In this document: positions 32,678-43,560 of the stretch, in pieces
Position numbering within the stretch: position 1 is the first letter of the stretch
Layout: the number at the start of each line of letters is the position of its first letter
Origin: Sipunculus nudus
Taxonomy: Eukaryota; Annelida; Sipuncula; Golfingiida; Sipunculidae
DNA length: 64,000 nucleotides
NCBI GenBank assembly: GCA_026874595.1
Contig: CM049318.1
Location: 8,036,741-8,100,740 of the forward strand
Direction: 5' to 3'
Made by a program: the position numbers and the translations under genes
Notes under the pieces: generated by a model
What the model was told of the DNA's origin: nothing
Database searches by the model: none
The model's input: the letters and a program-made list of their open reading frames with translations, nothing else

Positions 32678-32930
32678 AAACTGGTCTAACGGACACCTCA
32701 CTTAGGCGGACGACTGGCTATAACGGACAAGAGAATTTAGCCCCTTCGAAATTCCGTATATATTGTGTATAAGCAGAACCTCTACAAGGCGGACACCTCG
32801 ATCGCTACTGCGGACAACGGACAGCAGATTGCAACTCAAACGAACATTCTAAGAGTAAATGAACCTGACAAATACGGACACGTTAAGCCATCTCCGGCGG
32901 ACACTGATTACTCGCCCCGGACAACATCAA
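32678..32930 (+). repeat. Tigger/pogo-like MITE fragment
   Basis: Begins ACAGTGAAAACTGGTCTAAC followed by GGACACCTC, then repeats GCGGAC/ACGGACA several times. Series of ACGGACA/AACGAAC-type phrases behind a CAGT start are typical of Tigger-like terminal regions. A related, more decayed copy starts at 40143. The other end is not identified. Confidence 0.4.
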
Positions 32931-32955
32931 AGGCCACAACTTTAGAAAGATTTCC

Positions 32956-32958
<3 letters not shown>

Positions 32959-33010
<52 letters not shown>
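32959..33010. repeat. (TA)n microsatellite
   Basis: Pure TA run. Confidence 0.95.
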
Positions 33011-33013
<3 letters not shown>

Positions 33014-33553
33014 TTAAAACGATTATGCGTGTACATGTAAAGAATCTAATCCCGTTGTAAATATACAAGAACACAAATATGTAACGAATTTAATCGATTA
33101 TAAAGGTAGCGATCAATCATTGGTTAAACAGATTAATTGGCACACTACCAATACATATTGTATATAAATCAGACTATTGCTAAAAATAAGGCTATATACA
33201 TATATGTGTGTTTTAATAAAAGTGAGTTTATTTCTAGAGGTATTCATGTTTGATGTTACTATCAGATCAAGGACAGTTGTTTCATCACATTTGAAACAGA
33301 TGAACATTGGCACTTGTGCATAGTCCCGTTTCTAAATTCTATTTCCATATTCAATTTGCTATATAAGCATAGGAGTCCCTCGCAAGTGACAATAACATAG
33401 CTGTGTCCCTTGCACATGTGGGATATTTTATCTTGTCAAACAAGAACAAGAACTGATAGACATTACACGTATTACTAATGGCATTAATAGTATCCACAAG
33501 CTCAGCTATTCTAACACAGCGCTGGCAATATCTCCCGAGGCTTTCAGTCTTTT

Positions 33554-33559
33554 CACACA

Positions 33560-33654
<95 letters not shown>
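33554..33654 (+). repeat. Compound (CA)n-(TA)n-(GA)n microsatellite
   Basis: CA dinucleotides to about 33598, TA to 33630, then GA to 33654, with no spacer between the blocks. Confidence 0.95.
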
Positions 33655-33687
33655 GAGGATTGTAGTGGAGATTAAAATCCGTGAAGA

Positions 33688-35011
33688 GTGAACCTATTTA
33701 CATTTCACATACCAGGTATATTAAGTATATATGAAATACAGTGTAGTCTCCTTAAATATAACGGTATCTTTCAATATTTCGTTCTCAAACCGTTTGCAAA
33801 ATCCGTTACGCAAGTGGAAAAAGGCTTGCCACGGGTGCGATGAATGATGAAAAACAAACAGCGATCACGCGACCTGTTGGACGTACAACCCAACTCCACA
33901 AATCAAGGTTTTCTAGCTTCTCCGGGTGTTTCTTTTTTCATGTTTGTTCTCTTTTTTTATAATTTTCGCGTGTGCTCAACTAAGATCTTGCCTCTAGTCA
34001 AGGGGTCTTGTAATGGTAAACAGACACACGAAGACTGTGTTAACTCACAGACAAAACCATGACAACGTATAAAACCAGTGAACAGGAGATATTAAGCTCG
34101 TGTGTCGGCATGGATTTGCTGGACAACTTTCGTTTTCACCCAAAATGAGTTAATAGCGTGAATTAATACACATATTATTGCAAATGAATATGAACCTTAA
34201 GTGTCACTTATAGAGGTGTCTGTAATACAAAGATGCCAATAAGGAGAGGTTAATGATTCCTATGTTAATTATGAAACGGAGTGCTTGATCCCATAAGTTT
34301 AACTTCATGGTGTCTACAGTAGTAGGACAAGTTACACGTACATGTACCACATATAAGATTTTATACGTATCCGCAAATCAAACCGATCTGAGGTGTAGGC
34401 TTTACCACCACTTCAGCCTGACATATGAACAAAAGACTTTTATTATAATTTTGTATTCTTCTTTCACAGATTAATCGCATTTCCATGAGTTAAATTAAAT
34501 TAAATTATATGTACCGCATAAAATGGGTTGTGGACTGTTCCGCTACTCACATATTATATCAATGGTTGAATATACATAAAATATTTTTAACGATCCACTA
34601 CACCGTGCGTTATATCATAAATCTAATTTTTAGATCAACTATGAATATTAGAAAACTGCACAATACTCAAACACTAAAAATTAGGCTATTTGGTAGCTGT
34701 CCTCTTGTTTTCAATTTGGCAAAGGCAATATTTTTTTTATTAATACTATGACAGGCTCATCATTTTAACATCATACGCTGCCAATAGAATTTAATCATCT
34801 ATCTAAAAATGAAAGTTCTGTATATGACCTGCAGACAACGACTTGATATATTTCGCTTCCTTGAAAAATTTCAGAAACCCAGACACAGAAAAATGATATA
34901 ATCGAATAGCATTTAAATATATAGTATATATAAATAAATAAAGAAATATATATACGTTCGTTTAAAAGGTGTTCAAACTGTTTGCAAGGAGGTGGAGAAC
35001 ATACATTATTT

Positions 35012-35054
<43 letters not shown>

Positions 35055-35195
35055 CTTATACATATATCAGTTGGTCTGTTATGTAGTCTGTGAAACAGAT
35101 CCGTAGGATTTATTATGTCATACGTACGAGATAGTTTGTCGTACGTACGAGGTTTACTAGGTGGCAGCAATACGTTTCCGTAAAGAACCGTAACA
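33688..35195. repeat. Large inverted repeat, right arm
   Basis: Reverse-complement partner of 31525-32610. It is about 420 bp longer, mostly because roughly 34100-34500 has no match or a much shorter one in the left arm. (AT)n at 35015-35052 is also specific to this arm. The paired frames 33844-34062 (+) and 32238-32420 (-) encode alignable peptides sharing FMFVLFF and SCNGKQTH-x-DC. Confidence 0.9.
35015..35052. repeat. (AT)n microsatellite
   Basis: Pure AT run in the right arm. Confidence 0.95.
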
Positions 35196-35274
35196 CCTGT
35201 ATACACAATTTGATTCACTGCGTTGGGTTTGGTATGTGTACCACGGGAAGGTGTAAGGACGATAAATCTTCGGA

Positions 35275-35346
35275 GATGATGTAGCTCAGCGGTAGAGCGT
35301 TCGCTTTGCATGTGAAAGACCCCGGGTTCAAAATCCGGCATCTCCA
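35275..35346 (+). pseudogene. tRNA-Ala (TGC) copy 5, probably a tRNA pseudogene
   Basis: The body from TAGCTC through the anticodon arm is the same as in the other copies. The 5' acceptor strand is GATGATG instead of GGGGATG, so positions 2 and 3 no longer pair with the 3' CATCTCC strand and the G3:U70 alanine signal is lost. The T arm is altered (TTCAAAA and TCCGG), and one variable-loop base has changed (GAAAGACC for GAAAGGCC). Internal promoter boxes remain, and a T6 run at 35355-35360 follows, so it may still be transcribed. Confidence 0.85.
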
Positions 35347-35354
35347 CCCTAACC

Positions 35355-35360
35355 TTTTTT
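35355..35360 (+). terminator. Pol III terminator after tRNA copy 5
   Basis: Six T, 9 nt after the tRNA-like end. Confidence 0.65.
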
Positions 35361-35390
35361 ATAACCCTAAATATATATATATTTGGAGCG

Positions 35391-36195
35391 AGTATAGAAT
35401 CCGGCCTACATCGGTGAAGGTGGATAATTAATAAAGTTTTTTGGAGTGATTCTGTGTTCTGTGTTATTTTCTATGTTGCATGACCTCCGTTCTCTCACCT
35501 TGGTTGTATGTGCAATCTGAAACTGAGATAAATACGTGAATTATTAGTACATCGAGAACATGCAAAGATGTGATCATACAACGTGATTCGAACCACCGAC
35601 CGCACGCCCAGAAGCCGTCTGCGTAACTAACTGTGCCACGAAGGCAAGTTGCAAGCGAGAGAAAAGCCAGGAAATTTAAGCCTATTCAAACTATTGTGAA
35701 TGAATAACTGCTCAAATGTCCACCAGATATCGCTGTGTTTTATGGGTGGATTCTCAAAGTACATGTAATAACGTGTTTCAATTGGGGGCTGGCTGCCCCC
35801 ACACCCCCGCTAAAATTCTGAAATGGTAATTGAGAATGTGAAGCAAAATAAAAAGCAGAATGTGTGGTAAAAGACAGTAGAAATAAATTAAATGGGGGCG
35901 GCCCCACACTCCCGCTGAAGTCACCCCCTTTGGATTGTTGTGTATGACGTCAGCATAGTTTGTGCACAAGGAAACACAACATGGCGAGACATAAACAGTG
36001 ATGGATGGATACGTTAGTTGACGTTGAGGTGACAAGAAACAGCAAGTATATGAAGTTCACATATTAAGGACAGGACTGATTACACTTAAGATTAAGTTAT
36101 TGAATATTCTTTGATGGCTTATGGCAATTATTAAATGGTTCCAGCCAGTTAAGACCCATTCTTGTCAGATGCAAATGTAGGCCGGATTCTATACT
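35391..36195. mobile_element. 805-bp element with 21-bp perfect inverted ends
   Basis: AGTATAGAATCCGGCCTACA plus T at 35391-35411 is matched exactly in reverse complement at 36175-36195. Inside are two similar GGGGGC-TGGCTGCCCCCACACC-type phrases (about 35785 and 35895). No transposase frame. No unambiguous target duplication. Probably a non-autonomous DNA transposon. Confidence 0.7.
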
Positions 36196-36356
36196 TGGGC
36201 CATATATTTAACTCGTCAAAATGGACATCACCCAAGACAAGCCATTCACGGACCAGGGGGTTTAATGATTAAATAATCCTCAAAAAATATATCAAAGGGA
36301 AATATAATAGGATATATCATATAGCCTTATATATATCATATACATATTGAACATAT

Positions 36357-38220
36357 GTATTTTTTAGCGAACCTGTGAGCTTATGCGATGGCGCGGCGAC
36401 GTCCGTCCGCCGTCCAAGGTTGGTTGTCCGCCGTCCATGGCTGTAAGTCAGAAACCGTCGGAGCTAGCAGCTCAAAATTACTTGTAAGTATTAGTCACAT
36501 GTAAAACCTGGTGCCCTAGAGCTTATCATTGGGTATCTCCATTAATTTAGATTTTATAGAGAAAAAGCTTAGAAACCTTTAAAAAATCTTCTTCTCTGAA
36601 AATATCCAGCCAAACTGTCCAATATTTCACAGAAATGTTCCTTGGAACAATCTCCCTTAAATGTGTTCGAATGGTTCCAGTTCGGGGATTTTTTTACCGA
36701 GTTACAGGAAGTTTAACTTAGTCATTTGCATGCTAAAATTACAATCTCAGAAACGGCTGGAGCTATCATCATCAAATTCTATGTTAATGTAGGTCATTTG
36801 AGTCATATCTGATATTTAGGTATTGCTGGCGCCGCCTGCATTGGTCTTTTTGTACGGGGTCCACGGTGCCCGAAGCATACAGAGTGCTACAAAAAACATT
36901 TTCTCTGAAAGCGTAAAGCTAAATTGTTTAATAATGTACAGAAATGCTCCTAGGGTAGAGCTTTCTTAAGTTTGTTGAAATGGTCTCTGTTCAATGACTT
37001 TTGGTCGAGTTATGGGAAGCTGAATATAGTCAAATGTTATAGCAGCCCATTTCTGCTCAGTGGCTACAAAGATCTTCTTTAAAAAAAACACTGGGTCAAA
37101 TTCTTAAACCTTATACATGAACTATCCTTAGATGTTTATAATTCAAATTTGTTCAAATGGTTTTGATTCAGTGGTTTTCTAAGATTTTATACAGGAAAAA
37201 TTAAAAAAGATATAAAAATCTTCTCCGAAACTTTCAGGCCAAATTGTCCAATATTTCACAGAAATGATTTTTTGAAGCAAAATTGTTTGAATGGTTCCAG
37301 TTCAGTGATTTTTGGCTGAGTTACAGGAGGTTCTAACTTAGTCATCTGTGCAAAAAAAGCATACTAAACTTAAAATCTCAGAAACAGCTGGAGTTGTCAT
37401 CACCAAATTTAAAGCATGTTTGTCACACGAGTCATTTCTGAAATTGAGATGTTGGTGGCGCCACCTTCATTTATCTGTTTTTTAACAAGCAAAAATGTAA
37501 GTTTGGACTCTTCTAACTGTTAAGCTGATTGGTTTAAAATTTACAAGAATTGTTTTATGGTATTGTTCTGTCAGTTTTATAAGAATAGATTGGGTAAACG
37601 CAGTTTTAAAAAAGCAGTTTGCCAATTGAAAAAGGCTTTCAGTGTTTGAAAACAGATTTGGCAGCATGGTAATTTTCAACATATCAAGTCAAGAGGTCAA
37701 TCAGTGCACTCAGGTGCAGTCCACACATCACCATGGCAACTGACCTGGCTGTGCCTGGTGTCAAGATACAGTCTAGACGTCTAGACGATGTGTCTAGGGA
37801 CACCGTCTAGACGTCTAGAACCTGCCAACTGTGTAAGCTTTTACAATAGTTTAAGTTACGCTCTGTATCTATAAATAATTTTGGCAGACTGCCAACCATT
37901 AGATCTGCCTACAGGTCAAGTTTCACTCTGTAAGAGTCAGTGGTAAGTTTCAGTCTGTAAGAGCCAGTGGTGCGGTAACATGTGGCACATAAGGTACCCT
38001 GACCTGGGGGAAAGCTGAGCCTCCATTGCCAGGATGCATGAGTAGGTGTGACTCAATACCAAGGCTAAAAGAGGAACTTAGATTTTATAGGGAAAAAGCT
38101 AAAAAACATTTTATCATGTTCTTCTCCGAAACCATGGTGCCTAATTGTCCGTTCATCTGTCCAAAAATATCCCTCCCTAGCGAAAAGAACATATCGGAAA
38201 TATCCTGACTGATACATCTT
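36357..38220 (+). repeat. Decayed dispersed repeat with internal quasi-repeats
   Basis: Begins TTTTTTAGCGAACCTGTGAG, then GCGCGGCGACGTCCGTCCGC. Inside, similar phrases recur at about 36590, 36900, 37210 and 38060: CTTCTCTGAAA or CTTCTCCGAAA, TTTCACAGAAATG, GGTTCCAGTTC, GAGTTACAGGA and AATCTCAGAAAC-GCTGGAG. The spacing suggests three or four old units of several hundred bp. No coding capacity. I recall similar sequences as abundant in marine invertebrates. Confidence 0.55.
37771..37820. repeat. Nested GTCTAGACGTCTAGAC palindromes
   Basis: GTCTAGACGTCTAGAC (37771-37786) is a perfect 16-bp palindrome. An almost identical GTCTAGACGTCTAGAA follows at 37805-37820, separated by GATGTGTCTAGGGACACC. 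The whole 50-bp segment is a near-palindrome built of TCTAGAC. Confidence 0.9.
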
Positions 38221-38269
38221 TTTTTTCACTACAAGTCAAACCTGAGAAACCCTGAATAAAACTTTCAAT

Positions 38270-38310
38270 GCAAAAAAAAAAAAAAAACAAACAAACAAAC
38301 CAAAAACAAA
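38270..38310 (+). repeat. A-rich tail (A)n(CAAA)n
   Basis: A run of A followed by ACAAACAAACAAACC, as often left by a retroposed element. The element body is not recognised. Confidence 0.5.
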
Positions 38311-39660
38311 ACCAAGTTATAAATAAAAGGTTAAAGGTTCAACCTAAACGTTTGACAAATTTTATTGGTGTGACTACTATAACACTGATATTTATGGTAT
38401 ATACACTCAATTTCAAAATAACCATATAAATTGTTAAGGAAAGACTAGGTAACCCTCGCTTTTGCAAAAGCCCGATCATTGTCACCACTGACTATTAAAG
38501 GGCCAACAACAATTTAACATCATAGAAATCAGGTACAGGGGACATTCTCAGAACTGTAAGATACTATTTAAGCTGTTTACTCCACTCTTTGTGCGTACAA
38601 ATTTTGAGTTTAATTTGTACTCTAGTATTGCAGTTTGTACTTGTATGTGAGCGTTTTTAGCTGCAAACAGTCTCTGATTTATAATGAACGTTTTCATTAT
38701 TGACTGGTCTCTGATGTCCACAAACCCCTACATATCAGATCCCTCATTCCCTCAAAATACTTCTCGTATTGTTATATTTTTATCCTTTCTAACATGTTTT
38801 AATCGACCGTCATCGACCACTTTTCATGGTCTTTCTTAGTAAGCTTGTTTACCTGGTAATGCTGTATAAGTCACTCTGCAAAAACAATGTACAGATTACT
38901 TTGCCAACATCTTTGTTGTGTACACTTCAAACGGAATGAGACATTTCAGAGAAGGCTTATGCTATTATCCATCGTACCGATACGTCTTTGTAATGGCTCC
39001 ACGCTAAGGTAAGCTGCTTCAATAAATATAAATGGACAAAGCTGTCATTGACGTCAGCACAATCGTTCGATTCTGACAAGATTTCTATGTTTGTGTGATG
39101 CTTTTCATAATATCAGTATTACCGGCTTAGTCATACCGATACATGCACATTAGATAATATTTAATGTAAACATTATTACGGTATAATTTCATCATTGAAA
39201 TCTGTAATGTTATTTATTAAGTCTTTTAAACATAGGTAAAATCTTGTATTTTACAACGACAATCCAAGCATGATTATTAATAGGACTGCTAAAATAATAA
39301 TGCAAAGTGATAGTAGCAAATTTATTTAATATACAACATGCAGGCTGTTCATGTAGAGAGCACAGACACACACCAAAATCGAAAGTTTGTCCAAGTTACC
39401 TCTAATAAAACCTTGAAAAATGTCTCAAAGTACAAGACCTTTCATTGGGTAAAAACAACTGCATCAGTGCCAAAATATTGAAATTTTTACGTATATAAAG
39501 AGACCAAATCCTGAAATCTAGACCAACAAAACCTTTATGAAATCGACGTATGTATTACTTATTGACCTGTCAAATCCCTCCGCTCCTTACACCTTTCTAG
39601 AAAACTGTCAATAATGGTTTGAGATAATAATGGTCATAGTACTCATATATACACCAACGT
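38311..39660. other. Unassigned stretch
   Basis: No gene, RNA or repeat ends seen. Confidence 0.5.
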
Positions 39661-39812
39661 CTCTACAGAGACAGAGAGATAAAGAGACAAAGAGACAAGC
39701 AGACACGTAGAGACAGACATAAAAACAGATATCGGTTAGGGAGGAATATAAACAGAGAAATGTCGAGAGACAGAAAGACAAACAGAGAGACAGCCAGAGA
39801 GAAATAGACAGA
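39661..39812 (+). repeat. Degenerate GAGACA repeat
   Basis: Frequent AGAGACA/AGACAGA hexamers with interruptions. The minus-strand Leu/Ser/Cys-rich frame across it is an artefact. Confidence 0.8.
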
Positions 39813-40142
39813 ATCAAAAGCGAAGGAACATGGCTGAACATGACCTCAAACCAACTTCAGTGAGAAGATCTCAAGGTAGTAGCAATGATATATTTTTATT
39901 TAAACAAAAAACTAAGCATATTTACGGTGAACGTATTGTGAGTTTACTTTTAATTAAATTCCTTAAGTGTTTTTCGTCTGTAATCATCTGATACTTAAAC
40001 TAGCGGTCGCACTCGCCGAGCGATCTAAAAGCAAGCCTCCGTCCATACTCGCAACTGAAACACTAACAGTTCCATTAATATGATTTTAAACGTTTGGAGG
40101 CTGTATTACACTGACCTTTGACCCTAAGTGGTATATGGTGGT

Positions 40143-40345
40143 ACAGTAAAAGCTCGTCTAACGAAGACCTCCTTATAGCAACCACCTCGAAATTAAGACC
40201 ACTTTTCATGTATCCGATTTTTTTCGCTCTATATATCATATATTTAAACCTCGGAATAGCGGGCAACCTCGTTTTTCCGTATTACGACCACTTATAGTCG
40301 CAACGGGTGACCTGAAACTCAATTAAGCGGGCACTGAGTACAAAG
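40143..40345 (+). repeat. Decayed Tigger/pogo-like MITE end
   Basis: ACAGTAAAAGCTCGTCTAAC followed by GAAGACCTCCTTATAGCAACCACCTCG and later GCGGGCA/ACGACCAC phrases resembles the copy at 32678. Only one end is seen. Confidence 0.35.
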
Positions 40346-43300
40346 CAAACATTGCCTGGCCAATCGTCCCGAATAGGATAGATCAAAGTGTGGTCACGGA
40401 TGATCACACCAGGCCAAGAATGTTTGAGTCAGGGTTTCATAATTTTATGAGGCCTATCTTTAATTTTGTGCATGATACATATATCTCTAGCTTTGATTAA
40501 CTCACAGGTCAATAAAGATTTATGACTGGTTTATATTTAACCGACCATTGGGCTAAATGTTTGAAACAGGAAAGAGACTGAAAACTCCGTAAAATCGTAC
40601 CGGGTGACGATTATAAGAATGTGCATATTTCACAGCTAACAGATACTCTTAATCTTGTATCGAATTGCTAATAGGCAACTTTGTATGGATCAGTGTCTCA
40701 GGAATGGACTCTGTCAGAACCCCAAAGAATGAGTCAGTTTTGGTTTGGTTAATGTTTATGAAATATTAAGCATGATTATTGTCCACGCATTCATTGAGTA
40801 GATTCGGTTGTGTAGTTATACAAGACTCTGCGCGAAAACACACCATTAATCTTAGTGGGAATAAAGCCGACTCCCTTTGTCTCTGAGATACCCACTTTAT
40901 ATGCAAAGAGCGGTATTTCCTTATACGCTCACAAGGCATGACAGTTGAGCAAACACCGCTCGCGTCAAAGGAGATTGATCATAGGGCAGCTGTATTGTAT
41001 CCTTGATATGGCCTTCATACCTCAACACAACAATGAAATTTCCGGTTAGAACGCATTGAACGTATAAACATGGTCCATTAACCGCCATGGACTTCAATAA
41101 GTGCAATCAGAAATCGTAAACGTTATTTCAACAGCTGAAAGAAGTCGGCCGGATTTCAAGACAGAAAATGACTCTAAAAATATAAAAACAATAGCCTCGT
41201 GGTTTCGTATTGTATAGGATCGCAGTGTACAGAACCTAACGGAAAGATTAAAAATTGAACGCGGAGCACGACCACGGGCATTTTGTGCCCCTCATCGAAG
41301 ACACCACATTAAACCGTAACCTTCAAATATAAAACGTAGAATTTGATCAAAATTGTAGGAGAACCGGGCCTCTGGTTCGCGAAATCAAAATGATTATTTA
41401 CATATTGAATTTAATATTTACTTCAATGAAAAAATATATATTTTATATACTATATTTGAATTGTAAAAACACCACCTCACAAGAGCAGCAGAAGAACTGA
41501 TAGTAATAAGGACGATAAGATCTTATTGTAAAGTTATGGTGTGTATATGGGCTATCCTGAGTGCTTACACGCGCACACACGCAAACCACACGGTAGCATA
41601 AGTTAAATACATTCAAGCATTGACAAATAAACAAAACTTGACGTACCATGTAAAATTGATTTTCTTAGCTATGCTTTAGCCTGCAAATTGAGACAATCTT
41701 AACTGGGAAAAATAAAGATCTAAGTGCACCTATTGAAATTAACCTTAATTTTAGAGCATTTTTAAAAATTCAGGAAGGTACAGACGAAACATAAAAAAAT
41801 TGTAAATATACATATAGTTACTCCTGATACGTGATATCAACATTGAATGAAAAGTGATCTTAATATTTCAGATAAAAATGTAAAAATAAGGTTTTCGAAG
41901 CTTTACACAACAACATCTTCAAAACTTCGTATATCCCAATATAAAATACTATACAAAAGGCTCAGATTTAACACTTTTCTTTATAAATTAAACATTACTG
42001 ATACGAATTCCCTTGTAGTGCTTGTTGAGAGTTCTCTAAAAGCATCTTCCTAATGAATGAATTAAGTTGCCATGCACTTAAAGTAGTGTTAAAGTTAAAG
42101 TTAATATGCCTGGTTGAACATGCTCACTTTAGTCACCAAAAATATATTTACAATTGTAGATGCTTGAAAAATTAAACTGCCATCATTCTGAGTTTATTTA
42201 CCATATATCAGTGAGGTTTTTACAATAGAAAGAAACATTGCCACAAAGAGAGGCAAACTTCATGAGCACCAAGACAACTGGTCAAATCAACAGGGTTACC
42301 CATAAAGAATAGTATGTTTAAATTTTTTATTTCATATATATTTTAAATTGCAAAAATAAAACATTCGAGAACAAAGATACATACCGATCTGACAGTCATA
42401 ATAATAATTCAAAAATAATCATTGTTACATAGTCCTGTAATGGAAGTGTGTTTGTACTTATGTCTTTTGTTTTACATGTATTTTATGTTGCATGTACGTG
42501 ACTTTTTCAATAAAAAAGAAAAAGGACAAGTTCTCGACTCAGCTGTGCTCAAAATTCTGAATGATATGTATATATAAATAAACAAACACACACACACATA
42601 CACACACACATATATATATGTTACTAGATGTTTGCAGTCACCAGGCTGCCCCCGCCCGAACTGGGCGGGAATCGACCATGGAGTGTGTGACCTTGGGAAT
42701 AAGGTCAAGGTTAAAAATGAGCATCAGGTACAAACCGATTAATTAGGACTAATATTGTGCCAAGATTTCAGCTTTTGAAAAAAAAGCCATATTGGAGATC
42801 TAGCGCCAACAGAAAATGCCGGAAGGAAGAAAAATGTTTTGCACTTGGTGGGACCTAAGTAGGTACATCCAGTATTTTTTTACCCAAATATAGATATAGA
42901 AATTAACTGATAAAGCCCTATAAGCCTCCCCATCCTACGGGGTGGGGGGGGGGGGGGGGGTTGGGGGTTGTGGGTTGGGGGTTAAATAATGGATTTGTAA
43001 GAACATACAGGTTAAATATGAATGGTTCGATATCAACAATATGCATTCCAGAAAGTGAGACAGTTGAACTGTAAATCAGGTTATGGCTTTTGCCAACCAA
43101 ATATACTTCGTAATTGTCCGTAATTGGCCTATCAGGGCCGAAAAAATACTTTTGTAAACTCTTAAACGTTACTTTGAATATCTAGTGCAATCTTCTGCTG
43201 GGCCCTTTCTGGTGTCATACGATGACTGTGCCTGCGGTAAGCAAACATTCTATATCAGATTTGAACCTCGGAATTAAAACAGATTTTCATGCTTTCATTT

Positions 43301-43477
43301 ACTAATATTATCTGCTCTGGGTCAGAAAACAACACCGCTTCCCCCTGGAGTGTATCACACTAATACATGGATAATACATGGATAAAGTTGTAGTTATAAA
43401 TAAATTACTATCAAACATGACACCTGTAGTAATATGGTTCCTTTCTCAATTACCTCTTTTTTCTAAAAGTAATAATA
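40346..43477. other. Unassigned stretch
   Basis: No gene recognised. Small (CA)n(TA)n tract at about 42580-42620 and a long poly-G run at 42940-42961 followed by GGGTTGTGGGTTGGGGGTT. Confidence 0.5.
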
Positions 43478-43480
43478 CTG

Positions 43481-43511
<31 letters not shown>

Positions 43512-43560
43512 TATTATTATTATTAATATAAATAATAATATTATTATTATTATTACTTTT
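43478..43560. repeat. (AAT)n/(ATT)n hairpin-forming microsatellite
   Basis: AAT triplets turn into ATT triplets and back, making the tract self-complementary. Confidence 0.9.

Larger units (their letters stand above)
32611..33687. other. Spacer of the large inverted repeat
   Basis: About 1.08 kb. Contains a Tigger/pogo-like end from about 32678, (TA)n at 32959-33010 and a compound (CA)n(TA)n(GA)n at 33554-33654. No gene recognised. Confidence 0.6.
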
